The notes: a model not told the origin generated them from the sequence alone. 64,000 nt of DNA from Oribacterium sp. oral taxon 078 str. F0262 (GCF_000160135.1 NZ_GG729933.1:626816-690815); one strand, 5' to 3'. Positions 52,058 through 60,889 are shown, counted from the first letter of the stretch. Translations and numbers: made by a program.

Positions 52058-52801
52058 ATGGACCACACGGAGAAGAAAAACGGGCGCTTTATCATCGCGA
52101 TGGAGAGGCTTCGAAAGGAGCAGACTGCCGCGGCGAAGAGATTTTTTTTGGATGCGCTGACGCAGGATGCGGAGTTCTATATGCCGATGAAGACCGCGGG
52201 GATCGGGAGGGAGAGAAAGCCCGCATTTGCCGTCCTCAATGACGGCGAGAAGCATCATTATTATGCGATCTTCACCTCGAAAAAGAGGGCAGAGCACTGG
52301 AATGCGGAGGAGAAAAGCTATGCGGTGCTGGACTTTCGGCAGCTTGCCGGGATGTCTCTCGGGGATGAGCGGATCTCCGGCTTCGTGATCGATGCGGGGA
52401 CGGAGGACATGATTCTCGGAAGAAAGCTGATTATGGATGCCCTCCGCGTAAAGAGAGCGAGAGAGCTCGGGGAGGAGGCGGTCGAGGTAGAGGGGGAGAT
52501 CCGCTTCCGGGAGCCGACGGGAGACTACTGGGAGATGCTGGATGCGCTCCGGGAGTATATGTCGCAGGACCCGAATGTCAGCGCGGCCTATCTCCAGGAG
52601 GCGGAGCTCAACGGGGAGCTCTGCTATGTGATCATCGTAAATCATATCGGGCAGATCCAGCCGAGCTTTGCCAATATCTCTTTGCTTGCGAAGGATTTCG
52701 GGAACGGCCGCCCGGTCGCCCTGCTCTCCGCAAGACTGGACCAGGCGGAGAAGGCGATCGCCTCCCTCCTCCCCTTCTACAGAAAGGCAATTCACCGCTG
52801 A
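52058..52801 (+). CDS. SseB family protein
   Basis: The 247-residue protein resembles the SseB (enhanced serine sensitivity) family. The N-terminal half has FYMPMKTAG, PAFAVLNDGEKHHYYAIFTSK and AVLDFRQLAG, and GFVIDAGTEDMILGRKLI matches the end of the first SseB domain. The C-terminal half (residues about 155-247) with AYLQEAELNGELCYVIIVNH matches the SseB C-terminal domain. The molecular role of the family is unclear. Its stop overlaps the next start by one base. Confidence 0.7.
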   Translation: MDHTEKKNGRFIIAMERLRKEQTAAAKRFFLDALTQDAEFYMPMKTAGIGRERKPAFAVLNDGEKHHYYAIFTSKKRAEHWNAEEKSYAVLDFRQLAGMSLGDERISGFVIDAGTEDMILGRKLIMDALRVKRARELGEEAVEVEGEIRFREPTGDYWEMLDALREYMSQDPNVSAAYLQEAELNGELCYVIIVNHIGQIQPSFANISLLAKDFGNGRPVALLSARLDQAEKAIASLLPFYRKAIHR

Positions 52802-53298
52802 TGGAAAAAAAGAGAGTTGATCACAGCGCATTCCCGGCAGAATACGACGCGGACGCGGAGATTCTGATCCTGGGCTCCATCCCTTCTCCGATATCCAGGG
52901 AGGAGGGTTTTTATTATGCGAATCCCAGAAACCGCTTCTGGAGAGTGCTTTCCGCCGTATTTGAGGAGCCGCTCCCAAAGACGACGGAGGAGAGGAAGGA
53001 TTTCGTCCACCGGCATCACATCGCCCTCTGGGACGCTCTGTCGAGCTGTCTCATCTCCGGGGCGAGTGACAGCTCGATAGAGGACCCGGTCCCGACGGAT
53101 ATCCCGGAGCTTTTAAAAAGAACAAAGATTCGAAGGATTTACTGCAGCGGTAAGGCGGCGCAGCGCTTCTACGAGAAGCTGAGCTATCCGAGGACGGGGC
53201 TCCATTCCCGCCTCCTCCCGTCCACAAGTCCCGCAAACTGCGCGCTTTCTCTGGAGCGCCTGATCGAGGAATACCGCGTCATAAGGGAGGGATCCTGA
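52801..53298 (+). CDS. DNA-deoxyinosine glycosylase (UDG superfamily family 6)
   Basis: The 165-residue protein has the uracil-DNA glycosylase fold, with ILILGSIPSPISREEGFYYANPRNRFW and the C-terminal LLPSTSPAN motif. That pattern belongs to hypoxanthine-DNA glycosylases, which remove deaminated adenine from DNA. LWDALSSC matches the middle of the domain. It is co-transcribed with the sseB-like gene. Confidence 0.82.
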   Translation: MEKKRVDHSAFPAEYDADAEILILGSIPSPISREEGFYYANPRNRFWRVLSAVFEEPLPKTTEERKDFVHRHHIALWDALSSCLISGASDSSIEDPVPTDIPELLKRTKIRRIYCSGKAAQRFYEKLSYPRTGLHSRLLPSTSPANCALSLERLIEEYRVIREGS

Positions 53299-53352
53299 GA
53301 AAGCCGCCAAGGAAAAGCCTATAAAAAAGAACAAATATTCCTAAAACATAAG

Positions 53353-53381
53353 TTTACATAGAAGAACATATGTGCTATAAT
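53353..53381 (+). promoter_or_regulatory. Strong promoter before a small membrane-protein gene
   Basis: TTTACA (53353-53358) and TATAAT (53376-53381) with exactly 17 bp between them, about 40 bp before the next ATG. Confidence 0.7.
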
Positions 53382-53420
53382 CGATCCATCGGATGTCGCG
53401 GGAAAGGGACGGTGGATCGG

Positions 53421-53735
53421 ATGGATTTTCTGAGGATTTCGGACAGGGCGGCCGGCTTTTTGATCTTTTCGGCCTCAATATTCGGCCTGTCAAGATTTTC
53501 CTGGCTGAGGGCTCTGGGCTTTCTGATTTTTGCTCTGCTGCTCCTTCTCTCGGAGCTCAGCCGGAGAGATGCGGAGAGGGAGGAGGCTAAGAGGAGAGCG
53601 GAGCGGAGAAGGAAGGCCGGAAGGAGGAGAGTCGGCGGGAGAAGCCGAAAGAGAGTTCTGCCTCCCGCTTCCGGGAGAGCCGGGGAGCGGGCTTCCGCCT
53701 TCTCTTCCACTTCCGCGGAGAGACGGACAGCCTAG
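53421..53735 (+). CDS. Small membrane protein with basic tail, unknown
   Basis: The 104-residue product has two hydrophobic segments (AAGFLIFSASIFGL and LGFLIFALLLLLSEL), then a tail very rich in Arg, Lys, Glu and Ala. I do not recognise it. Supporting a real gene are the strong promoter just upstream and the clean membrane topology. A GTG at 53412 is an alternative start. The ribosome site is weak, so it remains possible that the promoter serves another RNA. Confidence 0.45.
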   Translation: MDFLRISDRAAGFLIFSASIFGLSRFSWLRALGFLIFALLLLLSELSRRDAEREEAKRRAERRRKAGRRRVGGRSRKRVLPPASGRAGERASAFSSTSAERRTA

Positions 53736-53828
53736 GGAGACCTTGAGGGGGCAGATAGGCGGGGAGACAGGCGGAGAGCAATCTTTTTGGGGCTTGCATT
53801 TTCCCCTGATTATGGTATCATAGCCGTT

Positions 53829-53901
53829 GGGAGTTTAGCTCAGCTGGTAGAGCACCTGCATCACACGCAGGGGGTCGCAGGTTCGAGTCCTGTAACGCCC
53901 A
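53829..53901 (+). tRNA. tRNA-Val (anticodon CAC), acceptor-stem mismatch
   Basis: This is a 73 nt tRNA with D arm GCTCAGCTGGTAGAGC, anticodon stem CCTGC/GCAGG around ATCACAC (anticodon CAC) and T loop TTCGAGT. The acceptor stem GGGAGTT against AACGCCC leaves an A4-G69 mismatch, where valine tRNAs normally have C4-G69. The first T-stem pair is a G-T wobble. CCA is not encoded. Confidence 0.92.
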
Positions 53902-53923
53902 GAGGAAAAGCGAAGAGACGGAA

Positions 53924-53948
53924 AGGCCCGGGGAGACCGGGCTTTTTC
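53924..53948 (+). terminator. Terminator of tRNA-Val(CAC)
   Basis: GCCCGG and CCGGGC form a stem around GGAGA, extended by weaker pairs and followed by TTTTTCTC. Confidence 0.8.
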
Positions 53949-54000
53949 TCTTTGCTTTTTTCTGCATCTGAAATGGAACAAGCGCATTTTTTTTAATTAC

Positions 54001-54029
54001 TTGTCAGTCTGAGACAAATCGACTAGAAT
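54001..54029 (+). promoter_or_regulatory. Promoter of the ferredoxin gene
   Basis: TTGTCA (54001-54006) and TAGAAT (54024-54029), spacing 17 bp. Confidence 0.65.
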
Positions 54030-54085
54030 AAAGGAACGGCGAGAGGCCGGAAAGAATCTATCTATTTAAACAAGGAGGACAAAAC

Positions 54086-54256
54086 ATGGCACATGTAATC
54101 AGCGACGAGTGCGTAAGCTGCGGCGCATGCGCATCCGCATGTCCCGTTCAGGCGATCTCCGAGGGAGAGAGCAAGTATGTCGTCGATGCGGACAGCTGCA
54201 TTGACTGCGGCGCCTGCGAGGAGGTATGCCCCACCGGAGCAATCACCGCGGAGTAA
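54086..54256 (+). CDS. 2[4Fe-4S] ferredoxin
   Basis: This 56-residue clostridial-type ferredoxin has two cysteine sets, CVSCGACASACP and CIDCGACEEVCP, each CxxCxxCxxxCP. It carries low-potential electrons for enzymes such as pyruvate:ferredoxin oxidoreductase and hydrogenase. The gene has its own promoter, an excellent AAGGAGGA ribosome site and its own terminator, so it is a single-gene unit. Confidence 0.97.
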   Translation: MAHVISDECVSCGACASACPVQAISEGESKYVVDADSCIDCGACEEVCPTGAITAE

Positions 54257-54277
54257 TCAGGAGACTTCGAGGCGGGA

Positions 54278-54307
54278 AGAGCCCTTCCGAGAGGAGGGGT
54301 TCTTTTT
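54278..54307 (+). terminator. Terminator of the ferredoxin gene
   Basis: AGAGCCCTTCC and GGAGGGGTTCT pair over 11 bp with wobbles around GAGA, followed by TTTTC. Confidence 0.75.
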
Positions 54308-54388
54308 CTATTCCCGCCTGTATTCCCGGGACAGCGCCTCTTTTCATGACTTCCGGGATAAGGGGAGCCTTTTGTCCCCGGGAGAGCC

Positions 54389-54417
54389 TTGCGGCATTTG
54401 GGGCAATCCGCTATACT
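54389..54417 (+). promoter_or_regulatory. Promoter of the ABC-F gene, close to the start codon
   Basis: TTGCGG (54389-54394) and TATACT (54412-54417) with 17 bp spacing. The expected transcription start, about 7 bp downstream, falls at or next to the first A of the ATG at 54425. Confidence 0.5.
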
Positions 54418-54424
54418 TTCCCTT

Positions 54425-56164
54425 ATGATGATCAATATTTCAAATTTAAATAAAGCCTTCCTGGACAAGCCGGTGCTCCGGGACGTTTCCTTCCATCTGG
54501 AGGAGAAGGAGAAGGCCGCGATTGTCGGCATCAATGGATCCGGAAAGACGACGCTTCTTCGCTGCATCCTGGGGGAGGAGGAGCCGGACAGCGGGATGAT
54601 CGCCTTCGCAAAGGGAAAGAAGATCGGCTACCTTGCGCAGCAGCACGCGGATATGGCGCAGGATGACAGGGAATACGACATCCTCTCCGGGGGGCAGAAG
54701 ACGAAGAAAAGGCTGGAGGAGATCCTTCTCGACAAGCCGGAGCTTTTGATTTTGGATGAGCCGACGAACCATCTGGACATAGAGTCCATCCAATGGCTGG
54801 AAAAGGTTCTGAAGCGTTACTCGGGAGCGGTGCTCCTCGTCTCCCACGACCGTTATTTCCTGGATCGGATCGTGACGAAGATCATTGATCTCGAGGGGGG
54901 GAGAGCCCGGATGTATCGGGGCAGCTACACGGAGTACGCGGAGAAGAAGCGCCAGATCCGGGAGGCGGAGAGGAAGGCTTATCTAAAACAGCAGCTCGAG
55001 CTTCGGCATCAGGAGGCCGTCATTGAGAAGCTCCGGCAGTTCAACCGGGAGAAGTCCATCAGGAGGGCGGAATCCCGGGAGAAGATGCTGGAGAAAATGG
55101 AACGCCTCGAGAGACCGGAGGAGATGCAGAATGAGATGCGGCTTCTTTTGATGCCGAAGCTTCTCTCCGGAAATGATGTCCTTTCGGTGCGGGAGCTCTC
55201 AAAGTCCTATGATGGGAAAATGCTGTTTTCCCATGTGAGCTTTTCTCTTAAGAGGGGAGAGCATGTCGCCGTGATCGGGGGAAACGGAAGCGGGAAGACG
55301 ACGCTCCTCAAGATTTTGAACGGCCTGATCCCGGCGGACAGCGGGGAATTTCGCCTGGGGGCGAAGGTTAAGGCGGCCTATTATGACCAGGAGCACGCGG
55401 TTTTGGATCTGGAGAAGACGATTTTCGACGAGATCCGGGACAGCTATCCGGAGCTCGACAATACGAGGCTTCGGAGTATCCTCGCGGCCTTCCTCTTCAT
55501 GGGGGACGATGTCTATAAAAAGATCGGGGATCTGTCCGGAGGAGAGAGGGGAAGGGTGAGCCTTGCGAAGCTGATGCTCTCGGATTCCAATTTCCTGATC
55601 CTGGACGAGCCGACCAATCACCTGGATATCCAGGGGAAGGAGGTCCTGGAGGAGGCGATTCGGAATTATGAGGGCACGGTGCTCTACGTCTCCCACGACC
55701 GCTACTTCATCAATCGGACCGCGGGGAGGATCCTGGAGCTCTATGAGGAGCGCTTTGATAATTATATCGGAAACTATGACTACTATCTCGAGAAGAGAGA
55801 GGATGTAAGAAGATACGGAGCGGCCGGGAGAGGGGAGGACAGAGGAGAGAGGAGGGCGAAGCAGGAGAGCTCCACCCCTCCCCCGGAAACGATGTCCCCC
55901 GGAAAGACGGACTGGGCCGGACAGAAGGAGCATCAGGCGGAGCTTCGAAAGGCGCAGAACGGATTAAAGAAGACGGAGGCGGAGATTCAGAAGCTGGAGG
56001 AAAGGAGCGGGGAGCTCACGGAGCAGATGGCGCTCCCGGAGATCGCCTCCGATATCGGACGCCTCATGGAGCTTCACCGGGAGAAGGAGGCGGCGGAAGA
56101 GAGACTCTCGGAGCTCTATGAGGACTGGGAGCGCTTTTCCGAGGAGCTGGAACGGCTCGGATAA
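54425..56164 (+). CDS. ABC-F family ATPase (YdiF-like) with shortened first domain
   Basis: The 579-residue soluble protein has two ATPase domains. Domain 1 has GINGSGKT (35-42), LSGGQ (87-91), LLILDEPTNHLD and SHDRYF. Domain 2 has GGNGSGKT, LSGGERGRVSLAKLM, LILDEPTNHLD and SHDRYF. A charged C-terminal coiled coil follows. ABC-F proteins act on the ribosome, as translation factors or antibiotic-resistance proteins. About 74 residues normally present between the GYLAQ segment and LSGGQ of domain 1 are missing, yet all ATP motifs remain. There is no ribosome site before the ATG. Confidence 0.87.
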   Translation: MMINISNLNKAFLDKPVLRDVSFHLEEKEKAAIVGINGSGKTTLLRCILGEEEPDSGMIAFAKGKKIGYLAQQHADMAQDDREYDILSGGQKTKKRLEEILLDKPELLILDEPTNHLDIESIQWLEKVLKRYSGAVLLVSHDRYFLDRIVTKIIDLEGGRARMYRGSYTEYAEKKRQIREAERKAYLKQQLELRHQEAVIEKLRQFNREKSIRRAESREKMLEKMERLERPEEMQNEMRLLLMPKLLSGNDVLSVRELSKSYDGKMLFSHVSFSLKRGEHVAVIGGNGSGKTTLLKILNGLIPADSGEFRLGAKVKAAYYDQEHAVLDLEKTIFDEIRDSYPELDNTRLRSILAAFLFMGDDVYKKIGDLSGGERGRVSLAKLMLSDSNFLILDEPTNHLDIQGKEVLEEAIRNYEGTVLYVSHDRYFINRTAGRILELYEERFDNYIGNYDYYLEKREDVRRYGAAGRGEDRGERRAKQESSTPPPETMSPGKTDWAGQKEHQAELRKAQNGLKKTEAEIQKLEERSGELTEQMALPEIASDIGRLMELHREKEAAEERLSELYEDWERFSEELERLG

Positions 56165-56169
56165 GGTGA

Positions 56170-58341
56170 TCAGGAGGGGATTTTCTTCATGCTGAGGGAG
56201 ATCCGCCCCCTCTTTTCATCGACGGAGAGGATCCGGACCCTTTTGACCTGACCGAGTCTCAGAAGCTCCGAGGGATGCTTCACATAGCGCTCCGCAAGCT
56301 CTGAGATATGGACGAGTCCGTCCTGATGGACACCGATATCCAAAAAGGCGCCGAAGTCTGTGATATTTCGGACGACGCCCTCTAAAATCATGCCTTCCTT
56401 CAGGTCGGAGAGCTTCAGCACATCGGAGCGAAGGAGCGGAGCGGGACGGGATGCCCTGGGATCCCTTCCCGGCTTTTCCAGCTCACGGAGGACATCGGAG
56501 AGGCTGTACTCTCCGAGTCCCGTCGCATCCATGAGCTCTTTTTTTCGTATTCCCCGCTCGGATAGGAGGCTCTCGAGCTCCCGCGTCCTTCCGTTTCGGA
56601 TATCCTCCTCGCAGAGACCGAGGAGAGAGAGAAGCTTTCTTGCGGCATCGTAGCTCTCGGGGTGCACGGCGCTTTCATCGAGAGGCTCTTTTCCCCCCGT
56701 GATGCGGAGAAAGCCCGCGCACTGCTCATAGGCCCTGGGCCCGAGCCTTGGGACAAGGAGAAGCTCTCTCCGCTCCGCGAAGCTTCCGTGGGATTCTCGG
56801 TAGGAGACGATATTTTTTGCGAGGGAGCGGGAAATGCCGGATACCGCGGAGAGGAGGGGGACGGAGGCGGTGTTCAGATCGACTCCGACGGAGTTTACGC
56901 AGTCCTCGACGATGGCACGGAGCTTCTCCGAGAGCTTCCCCTGGTTCAGGTCGTGCTGGTACTGTCCGACGCCGATCGACTGAGGATCGATCTTTACGAG
57001 CTCCGAAAGAGGATCCTGGAGACGGCGCGCCATGGAGACCGCGCTTCTCTGCCCGGGATCGAAGTCCGGGAATTCTTCCGCGCCGAGCCTGCTCGCGGAG
57101 TAGACGGAGGCCCCGGCCTCGTTTACGATCACATAGCGAAGCGGAAGACGGCTCTCCCGGATGAAGTCCGCGATGATCTGCTCCGACTCCCGGGAGGCTG
57201 TCCCGTTTCCGAGGGAGATGAGGCTGACGCCGTACTTTTTTACGAGGGAGGAGAGGAGCGAGAGGGCTTCCCGGATCTCATGCCTCGGGGCCGTGGGGTA
57301 GATGACGGCGGTATCCAGAACTCTGCCCGTCTCATCGATGACCGCGAGCTTGCATCCGGTCCGAAAGCCCGGGTCCCAGCCGAGTATGACCTTCCCGGAG
57401 AGAGGAGGCTGTAGGAGAAGCTGCTTTAGATTCATCCCGAAGACGGATATCGCGCTCTCCTCCGCCCGCTCCGTGAGCTGATTTCGAAGCTCGGTCTCGA
57501 TAGAGGGGGCGATGAGACGCCGGTAGGCATCCCTGGCACTTTCTTCGAGGAAGGGGCGGCTTAAGCGGTTTCCCCGCCGGAGAACCGCGCTCAAAAGCCG
57601 ATCCAGGATTTTGTCCTCCGGAGCCAAAAGCTTTACACTGAGGACCTTCTCCGCCTCACCCCGGTTGATTGCCAGGATCCGATGGGGAGGAAGGCTTTTC
57701 ACGGCTTCCTGAAAGTCGAAGTAGATCTCATAGACCGATTTTTCCTCCCGGAGAGCCTCATCCCGGAGCTTTGAGCCAAGAAGCCCCACCGAGAAGCTTA
57801 ATTCCCGGATAAAGGAGCGAAAGCCCGCCTCATCGGAGATCTGCTCGGCGAGGATATCCTCCGCGCCCCGGATTGCGTCCGCCGTCCCAAGGATCCCCTT
57901 CTCCGGATCGAGATAGCGCTTCGCCTCCTCCTCCACGGGGCGGGACGGCCGCTCCTCCAGGAGAAAGTCCGCAAGAGCCTGAAGACCCTGCTCTCTCGCG
58001 ATCATCGCTCTCGTTCTCCGCTTGGGACGATAGGGGCGGTAGATGTCCTCCAGGGCGGAGGCGCTCTCCGCCTCCATTACCTTCGTTCGAAGGGCATCCG
58101 TCAGAGCCCCCTGCTCCTCGAGGGAGGAAAGGACAGAGTTTCTTCTCTCCTCCAGTCTCCGGAGGCCGCGGAGCCGCTCCTCGAAGCTTCGGAGCATTTC
58201 ATCGTCCATTCCGCCGCTTCGCTCCTTTCGGTAGCGCGCGATAAAGGGGATGGTATTCCCCTCGTCGATCATTCCGATCACTGCTTCTGCCTGCGACAGA
58301 CGGAGTCCCAGCTCCTTCGAAAGCGTTCCTGCAAGATTCAT
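56170..58341 (-). CDS. tex: Tex family S1 RNA-binding protein
   Basis: The protein is about 723 residues, with the Tex layout. It has an N-terminal helical domain (IDEGNTIPFIARYRKERSGGMDD), a YqgF-like nuclease fold (VILGWDPGFRTGCKLAVID, SLGNGTASRESEQ), helix-hairpin-helix motifs (QYQHDLNQ, NTASVPLLSAVSGIS) and a C-terminal S1 domain (GMILEGVVRNITDFGAFLDIG). Tex affects transcription and toxin expression in several bacteria; the mechanism is incompletely known. The start at 58341 follows GGAG; a TTG at 58353 is less likely. Its stop is only 5 bp from the convergent ABC-F stop. Confidence 0.93.
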   Translation of the reverse strand: MNLAGTLSKELGLRLSQAEAVIGMIDEGNTIPFIARYRKERSGGMDDEMLRSFEERLRGLRRLEERRNSVLSSLEEQGALTDALRTKVMEAESASALEDIYRPYRPKRRTRAMIAREQGLQALADFLLEERPSRPVEEEAKRYLDPEKGILGTADAIRGAEDILAEQISDEAGFRSFIRELSFSVGLLGSKLRDEALREEKSVYEIYFDFQEAVKSLPPHRILAINRGEAEKVLSVKLLAPEDKILDRLLSAVLRRGNRLSRPFLEESARDAYRRLIAPSIETELRNQLTERAEESAISVFGMNLKQLLLQPPLSGKVILGWDPGFRTGCKLAVIDETGRVLDTAVIYPTAPRHEIREALSLLSSLVKKYGVSLISLGNGTASRESEQIIADFIRESRLPLRYVIVNEAGASVYSASRLGAEEFPDFDPGQRSAVSMARRLQDPLSELVKIDPQSIGVGQYQHDLNQGKLSEKLRAIVEDCVNSVGVDLNTASVPLLSAVSGISRSLAKNIVSYRESHGSFAERRELLLVPRLGPRAYEQCAGFLRITGGKEPLDESAVHPESYDAARKLLSLLGLCEEDIRNGRTRELESLLSERGIRKKELMDATGLGEYSLSDVLRELEKPGRDPRASRPAPLLRSDVLKLSDLKEGMILEGVVRNITDFGAFLDIGVHQDGLVHISELAERYVKHPSELLRLGQVKRVRILSVDEKRGRISLSMKKIPS

Positions 58342-58494
58342 TTTTTTCTCCAATAAAGCTTATGCCGACATTTCCCGAAAGTGCCTCTATGATAGCATGT
58401 CCCGATGCTCCCGGGCGATAGAAATCCGGCATTTTTTGAAAGGCCCTTATGGGGACCTTCGCAATAAACGTCGGGATTCATCAGAAATCACAAT

Positions 58495-58522
58495 TTGACG
58501 AAAGCGCGCTCTGCCTTAGACT
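58495..58522 (+). promoter_or_regulatory. Promoter of the dehydratase-like pair
   Basis: TTGACG (58495-58500) and TAGACT (58517-58522), spacing 16 bp, about 30 bp before the first start codon. Confidence 0.55.
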
Positions 58523-58553
58523 GAAAGAAAAAGCCGAAGGGAGGGGCGTTGGA

Positions 58554-59744
58554 ATGGGCGTGGAGCTGCCGAAAAATTTTTTGGAATTTGAGGATGTCAG
58601 GAAGGAAGGCTTCCTCCGGATGAAGAGGCTCAAGGAGGAGGGAAAGAGCGTGGTGGGGACCTTCTGCCAGTATACGCCCTCCGAGCTCATCGATGCCGCG
58701 GGGCTCTGTGAGGTGGGGCTTTGCGGGAGAAGCGCGGAGGCGATCCCCTCCGCGGAGAGGGACCTCCCGGGAAATCTCTGTCCTCTTATCAAGGCAAGCT
58801 ACGGTCATGTCCTGGATAAAACCTGTCCCTACGCCTTTTTCTCGGATCTTGTGATGGGAGAGACGACCTGCGACGGAAAGAAAAAGATGTATGAAATGCT
58901 CGGCCGCCTGAAGCCGATGCATGTTATTCACCTCCCCAATGTCCCGGATACGGAGAGATCTCTTCTCTACTGGAGGATGGAAATAGAGGCCTTTAAGGAG
59001 AAGCTGGAGGAGAGCTTTGATCTTAAAATCTCGGAGGAGGCAATCCGCAGGGCGATTCGGAGAGGCAACCGGGAGAGGCGGCTTATGGCAAGGCTCTATG
59101 AGCTTGGAAGATATGATCCGCCTGCCATCACGGGGCTGGAGATGCGGAGCATCATGGACGGGAGTCAGTTTATCTTCGATAAGGAAGAGCGCTTTCGGAA
59201 AACGGAGGCGAAGATCGAAGAATGCGAGGCGGAGTACAGGGCGGGGAGAGGGCCCTACAGCGGGAAGCGCCGTCCGCTCCGCATCCTGATCTCCGGCGCC
59301 GGTCTCGGGGGGACGGAGGATAAGATCATCGGGGCGATCGAGAGGGCGGGGGCCGCTGTCGTCTGCTATGAGGGCTGCTGCGGCATATCCTCTAGGAGGA
59401 GGCTGATCGATGAGTCCCCGGATAAGGACCCGATTCTCGCCATCGCGGAGAAATATCTCGAGGTCCCCTGCGCCGTCATGTCTCCGAATGAGCGCCGCAT
59501 GGAGCAGGTGCGCTCCACCATCGACGAGTGGAGGATAGACGGCGTGATCAGTGTCAATCTCCATTCCTGTAATCCCTTCGGGATCGAGTCCAGGAATATC
59601 GGGAAGAGCTGTGAGGAGAAGGGCGTCCCCCATATGAAGCTTGAGACGGACTTTTATCCGAACGACAGGGAACAGCTGAAGACCAGGATCGAGGCCTTTT
59701 TGGAGCTTCTGGAGAGCAGAAAAAGAGGAGGAAAGAGGAAATGA
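58554..59744 (+). CDS. 2-hydroxyacyl-CoA dehydratase-like / double-cubane family protein, first paralog
   Basis: The 396-residue protein belongs to the HgdB/BcrC/FldBC superfamily, which holds iron-sulfur clusters for difficult reductions. Candidate cluster cysteines are in GNLCPLIKASYG, GETTCDGKKKMYE and LHSCNPFG, with CYEGCCGISS in addition. The family ending TRIEAFLELL is present. The superfamily includes 2-hydroxyacyl-CoA dehydratases, benzoyl-CoA reductases and double-cubane proteins; the exact branch is not certain. The ATG at 58554 follows GGGAGGGG. No ATPase activator (HgdC type) is in the window. The next gene overlaps by 4 bp. Confidence 0.8.
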   Translation: MGVELPKNFLEFEDVRKEGFLRMKRLKEEGKSVVGTFCQYTPSELIDAAGLCEVGLCGRSAEAIPSAERDLPGNLCPLIKASYGHVLDKTCPYAFFSDLVMGETTCDGKKKMYEMLGRLKPMHVIHLPNVPDTERSLLYWRMEIEAFKEKLEESFDLKISEEAIRRAIRRGNRERRLMARLYELGRYDPPAITGLEMRSIMDGSQFIFDKEERFRKTEAKIEECEAEYRAGRGPYSGKRRPLRILISGAGLGGTEDKIIGAIERAGAAVVCYEGCCGISSRRRLIDESPDKDPILAIAEKYLEVPCAVMSPNERRMEQVRSTIDEWRIDGVISVNLHSCNPFGIESRNIGKSCEEKGVPHMKLETDFYPNDREQLKTRIEAFLELLESRKRGGKRK

Positions 59745-60889
59745 CCGACGAAGAATACCGGGAGCTCCTCTCGAGATTTCGAAATATCAGGGCAGAGGAG
59801 AGAAGCTATCTGGACGCTCTTAAGAAGAGGGGGGCGAGAATCGCCGGGGTCTTTTGCAGTTTCGTGCCGCTGGAGATCCTGGATGCCGCCGGGATCTGCT
59901 CTGTGAACCTCCGAAACGGGGAGGAGAGCAGCATCTTACTTTCCGGGGAGGACCTTCCGGGAAATCTCTGCCCCTTAATCCAGAGCGGATACGGGGAGCT
60001 TTTCTCTCCAAGGAGCTCCTGCATGAGCTTTTCCGAGCTCGTCATCGGAGAGACGAGCTGTGATGGGAAGAAAAAGATGTATGAGCTTCTCGCAGAGAAA
60101 AAGGAGCTCTATCTTATGCAGCTTCCTCAGGGAGCGGACCGCCCTTATGCGAGGAAAATGTGGATCCATGAGTGCAGGAGGCTTCTCCGCGAGCTCGAAA
60201 AAAGAATGGGAAGGACTATATGCGGGGAAGAGCTCCGGGCCGCTTCGAGAGCCAGGAATTCCTATCGTCTCGCAAGGCTTCGTCTCATGCAGCTCCTAAG
60301 AAGGATACCGGCCCCTCTCTCCGGGGAGGAGCTCTTCCTGATTTTGGAGGGAACGGAGAGACTTTTTCCTCTCCCCGGGCGCATCTCTCTCCTCTGTGAG
60401 CTCACGGCCTATCTGGAGGAGAGATCCCGCCTTCTTCCGGAAAAGAGGGAGAGGAAGAGAATCCTGCTGACGGGCTGCCCGATAGGAGGAGTTTCAGAGA
60501 AGACGCTCCGCCTGATCGAAAGCGCCGGGGCCTCCGTCGTCTGCCTGGAAAACTGCGGCGGACTGAAGGAGGTCTATCCCATGGTGGATATCGATCGGGA
60601 GGATATCATGGAGGCGATCGCGGACCGCTGTCTGGAGATCGGATGCGCGGTTATGGATCCGAACCGAAGGAGACTGGACAGGATCCGGGAGCTCTCGAAG
60701 GAGTACCGGATCGACGGGATCGTGGATATCGTGCTCAGAACCTGCCATTCCTACAGCGTGGAGCGCTTCTCCGTGAGGGAGCTCTCAGAGGGTCTGAAGA
60801 TTCCCTACAGCTCCGTAGAGGTCGACTATTCCCGATCGGAGATCCCGAGGCTTGCGACCAGGATGGAGGCCTTTTTGGAGCTCCTCTGA
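59741..60889 (+). CDS. 2-hydroxyacyl-CoA dehydratase-like / double-cubane family protein, second paralog
   Basis: The 382-residue paralog of the preceding gene has matching cysteines in GNLCPLIQSGYG, GETSCDGKKKMYE and VLRTCHSYS. Where the first paralog has CYEGCC, this one has CLENCGG. Both end with TRMEAFLELL or TRIEAFLELL. The two are coupled by an ATGA overlap, so they are probably made in equal amounts and could form a heterodimer like the alpha/beta subunits of 2-hydroxyacyl-CoA dehydratases. The substrate is unknown. Confidence 0.8.
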   Translation: MTDEEYRELLSRFRNIRAEERSYLDALKKRGARIAGVFCSFVPLEILDAAGICSVNLRNGEESSILLSGEDLPGNLCPLIQSGYGELFSPRSSCMSFSELVIGETSCDGKKKMYELLAEKKELYLMQLPQGADRPYARKMWIHECRRLLRELEKRMGRTICGEELRAASRARNSYRLARLRLMQLLRRIPAPLSGEELFLILEGTERLFPLPGRISLLCELTAYLEERSRLLPEKRERKRILLTGCPIGGVSEKTLRLIESAGASVVCLENCGGLKEVYPMVDIDREDIMEAIADRCLEIGCAVMDPNRRRLDRIRELSKEYRIDGIVDIVLRTCHSYSVERFSVRELSEGLKIPYSSVEVDYSRSEIPRLATRMEAFLELL

